A stretch of 64,000 nucleotides of DNA. Source: Hemibagrus wyckioides. Its lineage: Eukaryota; Chordata; Actinopteri; Siluriformes; Bagridae. Below, one piece after another: positions 44,795 to 57,320 of the stretch. Location: the NCBI RefSeq assembly GCF_019097595.1, contig NC_080731.1:10572571-10636570 (forward strand), given 5' to 3'. Both the position numbers and the translations under genes were made by a program. Under the pieces are notes generated by a model, which searched no databases, was not told the DNA's origin, and saw only the letters and a list, made by a program, of their open reading frames with translations. How positions within the stretch are numbered: the stretch's first letter is position 1; every line of letters starts with the position of its first letter.

Positions 44795-45094
44795 AATAAT
44801 AAATAAATAGCCCTTTTCCAGTTTTTCAAAATGTAGCACAGTATTTTTTATTTAAACAAACATTAAAAAAACCAGAAAAACATCATGTTACATATTGTAT
44901 TGCGTACTGTAAAAAAAATTACTTCATGTATCATGTGATCCTTTTGTCAAAATATCCTTCCCTAGTTCAGTAATGATGGTGAAGAAGATTTGTATGTCAC
45001 ATATACACACATTACGGCACAAAGAAATTCTTTTCTTTGCATATCCCAGCTTGTTATTAAGTCAAACAGGGTTTGTAACTATGTTACAGTATTA

Positions 45095-45175
45095 AAACAG
45101 AGAGGGTTAAGGGCCCAAGGGCCCAACAGTGGCAGCTTGAACCCCTGACCTGCTGACCAGTAACCCAGAGTTTTA
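45095..45175 (-). repeat. tRNA-derived SINE fragment, antisense
   Basis: AGGGTTAAGGGCCCAAGGGC, CCAACAGTGGCAGCTTGAAC and CCCTGACCTGCTGACCAGTA match the complement of the central and head regions of the SINE at 25782. Confidence 0.75.
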
Positions 45176-46242
45176 TTCATTAATGAAATTGCTGTAAATA
45201 TACAAGACATGTTAACAGTATAACAGCAGTTTCTCCAGTCTTGTATGAATTCAGTCATGTTTTATCCATGAGAGAAGTGTAATGATTGTCAGTATTATGA
45301 GGACAGCATCTTGTTAATCACTTTAATGAAGGTTTCGAGTGCATTTCTGCCAGATGGGATTAAAATATTTTGCAAATGAGCATGGAATTCATTTGTCTCC
45401 CTGTTTGACTGTCATGCTAGTCTGAGCCAAAATTATGCTGCATGCGCAGTGTGCATGAGACTTGTATAATAATGATGCATTATTATTCCTAATATTAATA
45501 TTCCTGGCCCACATTTATTAAGCTTCAGCAAATATGATTTTATAGCTTCATATGTGTGAGTTGCTTCAGTTATATTTCTTGAAAATGAAAGCACTCTGGA
45601 AATATAATTATGGACTGTTTCCTGTTCAGCCATCAGTATTTAGCATGATCAGCTTTCCGAGAACACTTGATCTTTACTCCACACTCCCTGAAGTCTTGTT
45701 TTTTTTCTTTGCAGTCTAATATAGACTTGACCTAATCTGAACTAAAGCCTTTTTTACTCTCTGAGCTTGTTTTGTACTTTGCCCTGTGAACCATCTACCA
45801 AACACTGAGCTGGATTTGGGCCTTTTGTTTTCCTCTATGATGTGCTTCCAGTTAGTTCCTGTTCAGTTTCATGCTGTCTGCTCCATTAGCACCAGGCCCA
45901 CACTCTATGACTCAAAACCATTTAAATGATGTTTTTGGCAAATATAATGTGGGTTTATTTTGAAAGTTAGTTTGGATTTAACATTAACATTTGGTCTAGA
46001 TACAGATATAGCTGGTATACAATGTATAGTGGTTTACAAGAACCCTCTTATTGTTACAGTCTTGCAATCCTCTTATTTTGCACAAATGCTCAACTATAGA
46101 ATGCATACTTGTCGGCGCTATTTTGTGCATCTGTCCTGTACTGTTTTGTATTGTCTGTTTCTACTGTCTTTTCTCTTGCACTGTTTGCACTGAGTTGCAC
46201 GCAAAGCACTTTGTGTGGGTAGTACAACCTACTTTAAATCCC

Positions 46243-46299
46243 TAGCTCTGTGTTGTTTATGTAGCTCTGTGTTGTTTATGTAGCTCTGTGCTTTTTATG
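46243..46299. repeat. Three tandem 19-bp units
   Basis: TAGCTCTGTGTTGTTTATG occurs twice exactly, then once with two changes (TAGCTCTGTGCTTTTTATG). Confidence 0.95.
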
Positions 46300-47110
46300 T
46301 AGCATTTAAGTACCATATAATACTAGTTAGCTAGCATAAATTACTGCAACATGGTGTTGTTAAACATACCCAGACAAATTTCCTCTGAGCTACAGAGGTC
46401 ATAGCTATACGTCCTAAAGCATCCATCACCTGCCGTGAATCTCCTCAGCCCTGAATCTTATCACATGACCTCCAGTCAAGCACCAATCTCCTCCTCTCAG
46501 TCATCCTATTACTAATGACATGAGCCTGTTTGCAGTCACACTGTTCCCTTTAAATAATACATACACACAGTGTAATCTCACTACTATTACATCTGTGGCT
46601 ATTCCAGACTTTTGTTATCTGCCTGTTAGATTAGCGTGCTTCATGTTAACTGTTTAATCTTGCTAATTGATGCTGTTCGTCTGACCATTGCCCTGCCTCA
46701 TGGATCGGAGTGTTGCCTAGCCATTTGGTTTGTCTGCTACACTGGTTTAGGACAATATAAAGAGGTCAGGCATCAACATATATAATACTGTATGATATTT
46801 CTTCATGTTCCTAGCATGACTGGCAGGAACCGGAAAATCTTTGTCGGGGAGCCACTGACCTTTTCTCTCTCACGCTGACAGATCCAGGAGTAAAAAGACC
46901 TCTGAACTTTTACCATTTGAACATTTTCAACAGACAGAACTGTCTGTATGGGTCAAGCTTGAAGTACTGTGTGAGCGTTCATGTTGTGGTATGTCAATTG
47001 GGGAAAAAATGGATTATTTTGTCGAACATAATACAACATGAACATGATAGGCGATTCAAACCTGAAACAACCTGATGTTGTCAAAGAATGAGATTTGAAA
47101 AATGATTAAA

Positions 47111-47119
47111 ATACATATA

Positions 47120-47153
<34 letters not shown>
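47111..47153. repeat. (AT)n microsatellite
   Basis: AT run with one GT interruption; self-complementary and able to form a cruciform. Confidence 0.95.
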
Positions 47154-47156
<3 letters not shown>

Positions 47157-47279
47157 CTCAGCAGGTTTTCATAAACAAATGTTTACCCCCAAGCCTAGGC
47201 AATGTTAGGACTATTTCAAATGTGGACTGTTTGCAGTTTCACAAGATAATATTCCAGGAAATTGATTTAGCCCCAGGCT

Positions 47280-47325
47280 ACACACACACACACGGACAGA
47301 CACACACACACACACACACACACAC
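47280..47325. repeat. (CA)n microsatellite, interrupted
   Basis: Two CA runs separated by GGACAGA. Confidence 0.95.
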
Positions 47326-48425
47326 TGGTTAGCTTATCTAAAAACATATGAAATCATTTATTTGATTCTCCAGTCCTTAATTCTAGAGTATATTAGCATA
47401 AATATCACTATGTACTTGTCCACTTAGTTACCTTACAGAAGGGACACAGTGTACTTTTTAGCATTTTCTCAGCATCATTTACAAACTTTTCAGTGGAAGT
47501 ACAGTGATCGTAAACTACCTACAATGTTACATTAGCAGAATTCATAGTACTTCAGATGTTTACAACATAGTTCACGACATAAACTAGAGGAAAGTGACAT
47601 ATCCCGCCAAACAGCGAGACATATTTCCCCTCTTGCGGCAGTGGAGATACACAAATAGCAAATGAAATGACGATGCCTGCTTGTGGGAAGATGAAAATCG
47701 CTTGTAATGGATTCCGTTTACTGCTGCATACAAATATAATAGTGAGCACAAAAAGTGCCACACGCTTTTGCATATCCGCGTGTAAGTAAATACATTTGCT
47801 TAGAAAAAAAGCACTTTGCCAAGGAGAGGAATAGGCAGAGTGCATCATTTTAGAGTTTAGATTACTTTCTCTGTAACACAGCTGGGATCACTTTTCGAAT
47901 AAAACATGAGGGATGGTCATGCAAATGCAGGGTCAAGCTTAAATCCTGTGAAGAGTTTTATACCATACTCAATGTCTCTCTCCTCAGCTAAGCAGATGTA
48001 CCATGTTTTATGGAATTTAATTATATGGAAGAACAAGCAGAGGCGCATACATCAGGGCCTGTGTGCTTTGGCCTGCGGCTGGCCATGACATTTTTGATCG
48101 CACTTCAGGGATCAACAATAAGCAGTTTCTCTGACCCAAAGCACACATCATCCTTTCAAACTAAGACTCAGGCATTTTCACACTTGGCCTGAATCCACAC
48201 CCAGGAATGATATTAAGCTGGTTTTTGGGGAGGGGGTAATAATTGCAGGTTTTTTAGTCGCACACTGTATAATAATTCATTTCGAACCCTGGACTGATTC
48301 AACAATCTTTTAAGCACACAAGCTTGCAAAAGTGACATGCAGTGGGTTTATTTGTTTATTCCTATTAGTGTAATTTTTCAAACTATCAACAACTATCAGC
48401 TATCCAGGTATCATTGCTGTGTTAT

Positions 48426-48815
48426 GTCAGGTATGATAGAATCAACCAGGGCATGAGGAAGCTGGTAGAATTGTTGGAGATCAGCAGGCAGAAGACAAAG
48501 CTTCATTCGTTTTTGCCAGGGAAGGAGGAAGAAATGACAGCACCAAACCCAGGGCTCCGACTCCTCCTCCCCAAGAAGTAGCATGATGTGTGAGAGTGTA
48601 AGAGTAGGTCAACCTTGGCTGCTCATTTCAGTTCTCCCAAGAGAACATCACTCCTGCCTGACATGGTGATGTGTTCCACCTCAGCCAAAACAGTATTCCA
48701 AATTGAGGTGAATGTCCCAAGGGAGGAGGAAGTGGAAAATACCTATGAGATGAAGAGGGCCAAGTACTCAGAGCTGGCTGCTGAGTACTGGATGGAGGGA
48801 TGTCATTTATCCTAG
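48426..48815 (+). pseudogene. LINE C-terminal fragment (endonuclease-like region)
   Basis: The first part reads R-Y-D-R-I-N-Q-G-M-R-K-L-V-E-L-L-E, resembling the start of the C-terminal region of a fish non-LTR retrotransposon. A stop (TAG near 48578) and a frameshift follow. The final frame then gives LLPDMVMCSTSAKTVFQIEV and NVPREEEVENTYEMKRAKYS, matching the family's L-R-P-D-x-V ... V-E-L-T-V-P-W-E ... Y-E-R-K-R-x-K-Y-S-E-L-A pattern. The P-D ... E-x-x-x-P spacing recalls restriction-like endonuclease domains of R2-like LINEs, but that assignment is tentative. The fragment is broken and inactive. It is a different LINE family from the 38730 copy. Confidence 0.75.
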
Positions 48816-49302
48816 AGAGGTCAAATACTGAAGCTTTAAATACACATCACATCTCCTCAGGGACAGGGGAGTTCTAAAAGAGCTAAGCTGCAGAGATCTG
48901 GACAAGAGCTGGCCTTTTTTTAGAAAAAAAAATATAACAACATATACAATGTCCTATAAATATATCCTAACATGATGTGAATGTATTTGTCGATCATTAA
49001 AGGCATGGCCTTTAATGAAAGCGTTACCAATCTTCATTTTCACGCTATACCTGAAGTACTTGCCACCTACTTCACCCAGTCAAGCTGTCTTAAAAGGTTT
49101 AAACATATTTTCTTTTGTGTTTCCAAAATCTCAGTATTAAAATGTTGAGGGCTGTGTGTGTGAAGTACTTTAAGAGCAGCAGTATATTTTGATTTTAATG
49201 CACCGTTATCGAGTCAGTGTTGCAAAAATGCATCAGCATATCGCTGAGCGAGCAGAAAAAAAATCCACAATGAGGCTCTCTAGAGTGCCTTACTTCCTCT
49301 AA

Positions 49303-49333
<31 letters not shown>

Positions 49334-52300
49334 GTGAGTGTGCAAGAGAGAGAAAATGATTAGTTCGAATATATACAAGATAATGTGAATAAATAAATGC
49401 AAATGAGGGCACAGAGTGGCAGCCTAACGGAGTTTTATTGCAGTTTGTATTATGCTAACTGTTTAAGGTTATAAAGTTATACCCGAGTGAAAAGTGCCGA
49501 ATTCCTTCTGGAATCCCATGATGCAGGGAATTAAGTTATGATAAGCCATATCTAACTCTCATTTCGGACCAGTCAGCATTCTTCCTTTATTTCTGGACTT
49601 TGTGTATGGTGAGGCCTTAAAGTCCTTCCCTTGTAAAACTGTGCTTTTAGAGTTATCTAAGCAGTCACAGTCTTTGAGGCCACCTAAACCCCCCTGTTAT
49701 GCAAGTACACAGCCAAGATATCGCAATTTGCTTCTCTACTTGATCCCAAATTTGCTGTTCAAAGCAGCTTATGTACCTTGAAAAGTGAGCATAACTGCCA
49801 GAAAATAAGAGCATCCCCTCTGCGTGTGGAAAGGAGGAAAGGATTAGAGCGAACAATGCATCTCCAGGCTCAGGGCTGTATACTCATTTTCACATATTGC
49901 TATCAACTGGCACTGAGCCAGGCTGAAATTAATCCCTAGTTCCAGCAGCATGTAGTGTACAGATTTTGGCGGTGTCTTTACTGTAAATGAAAGCATAGGG
50001 TCGAAGGTTTTCATTTATAAATGCAATGAAGGGATAAATGGTTGGAATTGTATTGTAGGGCACTGAACCAAAGACAGATCTTCTCAAGGCTACACAGATG
50101 CATCCAGATAAACCTGGATCAGTGTATCAGACAAAACTGGAGTGTGGAGCCATTCAGTACAAGCCAATTATACATGTGCCAGGAGCTACATCTCAACTGC
50201 ATAATTCCACTGGTTTATTTACTCAATCATCCTTTATACCTCACAATGCCTTTGGAAAGGAACTCATTGTAGACAGGCTAAGCACATATTATCCAATCAT
50301 TGTAACTGCCTAATGGACAAATGTCTGAACTTTAAGTTGAGGGTTTTTTCCTGAGTTTAAGTTTTGGTCCAATGTTCCTGTCTACATGCTTGGTATTCGG
50401 AGGAATCAAAATACCACGGCACAAGCCCAGCATGACAGTACAAACTTGAATCTTAGGGAGGAAAATAATCACGAAAGAAATCACAAATGCAGCTACCTGT
50501 TTTAAAACTAAAGTGTTTCTGTAAATAGTGTCCCCTGCATGATTTTTATTTTATAGGCTATCGTCGATGGAACCTCATCATATAATACATTGAGCGACGT
50601 TGATAAAATCAAGAGCTCTTATATGTTACATTTATTTACGTGTTGTGCCATACAGTGCATGTATCTCAACACATAAACACAGCAACATTTTCTCATGCAA
50701 ACACGCGGCCACCTGCATGTGCTTTTATCACAGCCCCTGCTGCAACGCAAAGCCCTCGTGCAGGTAAGGAGAATAAACACGCTGCAACTGGCCACAGTAT
50801 ATAAACTCTCTGAACCACTCGTCCTGCATGCAGGTGTAAAGCAGCACCTAGATATGAGAGCAGCATGACGCTACTGATTAGTGAGTTATTATTTGAAGAA
50901 AAAAACCAACAAACTTTGAATTATAGAAGAAATATTGAGGGATAGAAAGAAAGGGTGCTCATAGGTAACAAGAACGCAGTGTGAAAAGAAAGAATAGGAG
51001 CTCAAGCTCATGAAGAAAATGTTAAGATAAATTGATCTGTTTTAGTAATAAATATTTAGGTTCTTTAATTTAAGAGCTATTTGCTCCCTTATAATTTAGT
51101 GCATTTACATTCGACCAGACAGAAGGACATTTTGAGTTATTTTAATAGTATTAAGATGAATGTTCTGAAGCTTCCATGTATCCGACCTTTCTTTGCATCA
51201 CACACACACCACTTTCCCTCATGTGCACTTCTCCTGCATTCAGCTTTGTGGTTAAAGCGCTACTGAGTGGTGAACCAAAACTGCTTGGTTCGCATCCTGG
51301 CAGATGATGTGCTCAGGTTTTGTTTCATGGTTAGCGGCCAGCGTGTGCTTCCTTGTCTGCACCACTCTCGCACTTGGTTTCCTTAATTGTTAATCGTCCT
51401 TTCGGCAAAAAAAAATGGGCCCTATACTCCGCCTCTTCTCTGTATGAAATGGTTTAAAAAAAACAGCAGCGATTGGATTGCAGACAAAAAAGTGACCTAG
51501 GCATGAAAGGGTAAATAAATATGCATAAATAAATGGTGTGTGTGTGGTAATGATAGTTTCAAGCTATTGATTTAAGCCCTTCCATCTAATATCACCACCA
51601 GCCGTTACAGAATTGCACCAATTAGTATTGTCAGCAGACATCTACATGTTTTTACTACAATCCTCACACCCTTCACAGAGTAGTGTTTACACTAAGTAGG
51701 GGTCAATCAACATATAACGGGACCAGTGGACAAGCCGTTAATTAAATGCTGACATTTGGCATAGGTATAGAAAACATTTATTGCCTAAAATTAGTATGCA
51801 GTTATGCCTGAGAGCTACATTATTTAATCTAATGTGACCTTATATATACACCTCTGACTACTGTATCCCGCTTTACTGAAAATCTCCCAGAATATTTTTT
51901 TTTATTTGAAAAGTTCACTCTACAGGTTAAACTTGTGCAAGTGGCTGATTGCTTACTCAATGTCTTTAGGATATTTTTAATAAAATGAACCAGATTTGTT
52001 TATTATTATAGTGAACATGCTAGCACCTTTATGTTTACACTCATAAACTTGTAAATCATGAAGAAAATGGTCTTATTTTACACTGGTGGTGTTTCTAAAT
52101 TTATATTAAAATATCTTAATTACATTTAATCAGCTTCTCTGTCTTTCTCTCAGAAGAAAACAAAACGAATTCTAAATTATTAGTTAACACAGTAGTAATG
52201 TTTAGCAAGACAGCTAGTAAAGCATAAATACCAAATCATGTAGTGTTGATTACGCAGTGAATATACCACAGGAATTCGTGCGATTTGATGAATCTTGATG

Positions 52301-53429
52301 TTTACACTGCTTTATTGCAATGACTTTCTTCCTTGTATATCAGTATTTCAAGCTCTGATTAATAACAACAAAGCAATCTATTCCAGTTTTAATTTTCTTT
52401 ACCCAACCCTCCTGTTCCATGTCAGTGACCATATTATAGAGAATAAATATGCTCGCAGACAAACGTGTTTAATAATTTGCTCAATGGCTTTGAACCTTTT
52501 TTCAATATATATAGTGATGTAGAGAAATTCTCAGGACCCCTGGCCCACTAGACAATTGGAGTTCTTCCTTGGTCTATGAACAATAAGATGAGCAAGTTGA
52601 GGTCATTAGGCTGGAAACTTTGCTTCTACTTCAAACAGATGTACAGATTTTCAAAAATAACCCAAAACTACTTTACGGTGCTGTTTTTCTTTTATAAGAA
52701 AAGTAGGACAGAAGGTTAGGGGCATACACTAGATGAAAAGAGTGAGGCAAGATGAGCTGACACAAAACAACTTACATCCTGTACTCTAGGAAAGACAGAA
52801 AGCTTTTTCATTTGAATGCTTTTAACCTGCATCATTCAGTGTTCGCCCATCAACAATTTTCTCAGCACTTGGATGCATTGTACTTGATAAATGCTGCAAC
52901 TGAATCAGTAGCTTTACATATGTGGTGATAAGATATTAGATAAAGGCTGAATATAAATTTCTTATTTTGAAATCAGACATTGTCAGACATTGTCAGATGC
53001 TTTGATGACTGTAATTGTACTCAATGTCATGAATAAATCATGTTTGGTTACTGGATAAGGAAAACGTGGTGGTCTGTGCTGTTATAGGATGGTGTGAGAA
53101 ATCCTGGTGCAAAGCAGGTAGTGTTTTACATTTAACGTAGTGGAACACCAACAAAAGAAGTTAATTCCTGTTATTACTTTTGTTATAGCAGGAATAAACA
53201 GTAATCTCTTCAGCCACCTTAATTTATTTACTATTATGTCAAAAATCCTGTGTGCCATGTTAGAGAAATCACAAAGCACTCTGTCTTTCCCGACTTTCTC
53301 GCGTCGGAAAAATAAATTGCTGTACCTCTGACTTCCAAAGCGCTGACACAAGAGACTCCTTCTAAAAATGCTGAATAAGTGTCTCCTAAAAGAAAACATC
53401 ACCATATCAATTATTACACACTTCATTTA
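48816..53429. other. No gene recognised
   Basis: AT-rich DNA with a (CA)n run at 49302-49330. The frame at 50098-50313 (71 codons) is of chance length. A TGGTTAAAGCGCTACTGAGT / TTGGTTCGCATCCTGG pair at 51248-51300 faintly resembles a tRNA-like SINE head. Confidence 0.4.
49302..49330. repeat. (CA)n microsatellite
   Basis: About 14 CA units. Confidence 0.95.
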
Positions 53430-53590
53430 TTTGGTGTTTCAGCCATCCAAGTCTGTGCAGACCTCACTATAGAAACAATTACTATAGAAACACTAATGTA
53501 TTAGGGTAAGAGCATTAATATTTTACAGAAAATTAACCAACACCTTCTGACCAATCAGAATCAAGAATTCAACACTGCTGTGATACCATG
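53430..53590 (-). mobile_element. MITE-like element, family Y, inverted fragment
   Basis: Read on the minus strand: CACAGCAGTGTTGAATTCTT, GATTCTGATTGGTCAGAAGG, TGTTGGTTAATTTTCTG, AATGCTCTTACCC and TGTTTCTATAGTAATTG. This is the same order as the start of the element at 18593. Only the first third of that element is present. Confidence 0.7.
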
Positions 53591-56500
53591 AACATTAATG
53601 CATTGCTTAAACTGATTTATAGACCATACTGACACCAAGATTATTATTAGAGCCGCTATCATCTGGCTCGGCCTCAGCATGTCAACACGATACAAGCTAA
53701 AGGCTGATGTTGTTGTTTTTAATATCATTTGAATATATATGGCTCAGAATCACTATCTGTAAATCTGGAATGAAGCTATACTTCATGAGGGATATGCGTT
53801 AAGCTGACCCACTAAAATCTGCATCCCTTGCCAGAATGAATGAAAACGACAGACGTATCTCATTTGGCCAAAGTATTCTCACTGGATTTCACTCTCAATC
53901 AACACTGAAGTCAAATCCAAGATGGAAATGCACAAACAAACATTATTTTAAATAGGCCAACTCTATTAACAACACTTGTAAACACAGATGATACTCCACT
54001 GTAGATCTGTTTTTTTTTTTTTTTTTTTATCTTTCTGTATTCTCTGTTATATAAGAATAATTTATCTGTGTACTGTACTTTTGACCTATGTTACTGTTGG
54101 CATGGGTTAAACCGAGCTGAACAAAAAAGGTGTAACAGTGAGTATAAAGGTGTAAACGGTAGAGGAAAATCAATTATTATATACTTTATAGCAGAGGGTA
54201 TGAGAAATGGCATATTGCTTAGTCTGCACTTTGTGTCTGCCAGCCAGACAAGAATATAAACACAGCATTCCGAATGTAAAAATGATGAAAATCCATCTAT
54301 ACCTATAGCCTATAGCTTTCTTGTGTTTACACTTACCTGTATGAATTCAATATTTTTTTTTCTCTCATCTGAAAATGGCTCATACACCTCATCTGAATTT
54401 ATGAAATTGTCCCACTGTCTGAAGTTGCTTAATGACTTATAAAATTAGAGCACACTAATTCCGTCTCATCCTAACCTGAATGTCCCAGCAGCTCCCATTA
54501 ATTCTCCTCCTTCTCTAAATGGCAACGTATGAAAATCATCTATTTAAAAACACAGTCGTTTGCATGACTGATGCCCGGTTTAAACAGTCATATCAGTTTT
54601 ATGTCTCCCTTTTATACCTTGCTGTGCAGCCTATTTTCAGCATGATCCACATTTTTATAGGTGAACTCCATCCATCAAAAAAAGAAATAAATAAATAAAA
54701 AAATATTAAGAGACATTAGTGCACACACAGACGGGTTATAAATCAAAGATTTGACATCAAATACAGTAGAACTTTTTTTCCCCATCCAGAATTGAAAAAC
54801 TATCATAACTGCATATGCAAAATAGCTCCCTAAATTACCTAGAAAGTTGAGGATGTTCAAATGTACCATTAGTGTGAAGTTGTATCACAAGAGATACTGT
54901 TTTAGTCTCTATATAATAATCTATATATAATATAACTATATAACAACTGAGATGTGGGTTTCAATTTTCCCCCATGAACCTATTAAACACGCAGGTAGCT
55001 CTGATCCCCCCATAATAAAATAATCCACACCTATGAAGTTTAGAGGCAATGTAATCTTTTTCTAATGCTTGAGAGAGTTTCATTTCAAGTAATCTTTAAA
55101 TTTGCGATAATTGTTCACTGTAATTAATGACTTCCTTCTTCTCAACGAGCGTCTGCTGTACACCACGAAATCAGTGCTCTGAAATCAATACTTCATTAAT
55201 AGACTTTCAATAGCAGACAGGACGTGACTCGGAAATGACCAGATTGTCATTTTCAATTACGAGTTCATTTTTAAAAAATCAACATGTGACAGCATGAAAA
55301 TTTATACTCACAATAAAGCCTGGCAGATGAAACCAATAAAATGTGTTATTTGTGAGGAGAGAAAAGTCATTCATAAGTTAATGTGGCACAAAGATGCAGC
55401 ATTATTGCAAGGCAAGGATGTAGCTTCAAAACAGTTGCTCAGACTAAACGAAGGCTTTCTCATGAAAAACGCTTTTGTGCCTCCCACGTGCGCCTTTTGT
55501 ATTCGGTAGCAAAACAGAGTGGGGAATTTCTTCACAAAACGAAAGAAAGCTTTAAAGTGTGAAGCTCAAAGAAGCAGTGCACATGACCGTGGCCATGTAT
55601 GCGATAACGTGTCCATGATTGCTTCCCCATGTGTTGCTCCTGAATAGTGTTTTATAGTAAATTTACTTTTTGTGTCGTCTTACCTGATCCATTCAACCTC
55701 GATATTTGTCATTGTCCAGACCATTTCTGATCTGACTTGGAAAGCAATGCAAATCTTATGTCAGTATGGTATATTTCAAGTGGTTTGACCTATTGCATGA
55801 CACTCAAGCAAAAGCTTCAGCTCGGGTAGATTTCAAAGAAAAAAGAAAAATGGATAGAAAGCAAATTGCTAACAACCTTTCTGTGACCTAAACTAGGGCA
55901 ATCTCAACAAGAGTGTGGAAATCCAAACAATGTTACACCCCCAGGGATGAGGATATGATTTAATTGTGTTGGATAATTAAACACTGCTGATGAAACCCTT
56001 TTCAAATGAATGGATGGGGAGAAGATGAGAAGAGAAAAGAGAAGAGGTAAACGACACTCTTGGTTATTGGTGCTTTTCATAAACAGGCTTTCTCAGCGCC
56101 CCTTAAAAGATTATTAGTCTGATTACAAGAGGATTTTGATTACGCTCTTATATACTTGACAAGAATGTGGCCAGGGGTGACAGTTGACACAAACTGCAAT
56201 TATCTCAATTCATGTGATATTTTTTTTCCAGTCGAAGTTAATGAATAAGGCATAGATTAACCTTCATATGGATTTAAATATACATTGGGGGGAAAAAAAG
56301 CGCACTGAATTTCCTTCATTCAAACGTGTACATCGCTTCCATGTGATTGAATTGACACAATTGAGTCAAATTAACTAGTTAATTAGTTTTTGTACATGAT
56401 TTAAGCGTGTATTTTCAAAGCCCTGAGCGGAGGATCAACGCGGGTGTTTTGCAACAGACACATTACCAGTGCACTATTCTACTATACTTGTTTTAACTAT

Positions 56501-57164
56501 TTAATTATAGCTATAGTTATCATTTCCATCTGTATTAACACCCTGGTGAGATTTCACAAAGTAATTGCCTTACATTAATGCTACGTGAATTGATCACGCT
56601 GAGTCTACATCAATCTAGTAATTAGAAAGTTATTTAAGTTAACGTTTACTATAAGCAATGAAATCATGTTTTGTTGAGATCTTTATGTAACGTTTTAAAT
56701 CTTATTGTACCTCACCTATATCGTATTTCTTTTTTTTCTGTGTAGTTATTTATGCTGCAGGGACCTTCATAGTCTTCTCAATAAGAAAGCTGCTACACTG
56801 AATTCTACTTAAACATCCCAAATGTACAGAATACGATAACAAAAGAAACATAATGTAAATATATAAGTCATATAAATATATAAGTGTGATATAAGTCACA
56901 ATGAGCCCAAATGATAATTCACTGGACCAATGCGGCGGAATAAATTGCTTATTTACACCAAAAAAGATCATGGAGATTAACATTGTCTAGCTGTAATGTG
57001 TTGAATTAGCTGCTTTCTTTTGTTTGTGTTACTCAAAATCCTGTTAAACTCGCTTTTTTTTGCAGATAAGCAAGACGTGACATGTGTTTTGTTCGTTTTT
57101 TTTCTTTGCATCAGCCTTACATCACTGGAGTAAGCAAATATAATATAGTTCTAAGTTGGTAAAT
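53591..57164. other. No gene recognised
   Basis: It contains a poly-T run (54010-54028). Repeat-poor stretches at about 55050-55310 and 56330-56660, rich in TAATTA-type cores (for example TTAACTAGTTAATTAG), would be reasonable places to look for conserved enhancers; this is inference only. The 71-codon frame at 55294-55509 has no recognised domain. Confidence 0.35.
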
Positions 57165-57320
57165 CCATCATTTTTCAACTTCAGTAACCAGGTTATCTTG
57201 GTCAGGGTTGCAGTGGATCCAACGTGCCTGCACACCTAAAGGCAATTTATCAAAGCCAGTCCAACTACATCCATGTTTTTGGCTTGTGGGAGGAAATGGG
57301 AAAACCTGAAAGAAACTTGG
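57165..57320 (-). repeat. Family M SINE tail, antisense, degraded
   Basis: AACTTCAGTAACCAGGTTAT, CTTGGTCAGGGTTGCAGTGG, ATCCAACG, GGCAATTTATCAAAGCCAGT, CATGTTTTTGGCTTGTGGGA and GGAAATGGGAAAACC follow the complement of the family M body and tail. Confidence 0.7.

Larger units (their letters stand above)
45176..48425. other. No gene recognised
   Basis: It contains the 19-bp triple repeat, the (AT)n and (CA)n runs listed separately, and a repeat-poor stretch at about 47480-48190 that could be conserved non-coding DNA. The antisense frame at 47552-47848 has no domain. Confidence 0.4.

Noticed and set aside
44534..44839. 101-codon minus frame with a long Ile run
   Set aside because: It is the translation of the ATT/AAAT microsatellite cluster and the SINE.
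50042..50313. Overlapping plus frames of 76 and 71 codons
   Set aside because: Chance length with no domain; the two frames are mutually incompatible.
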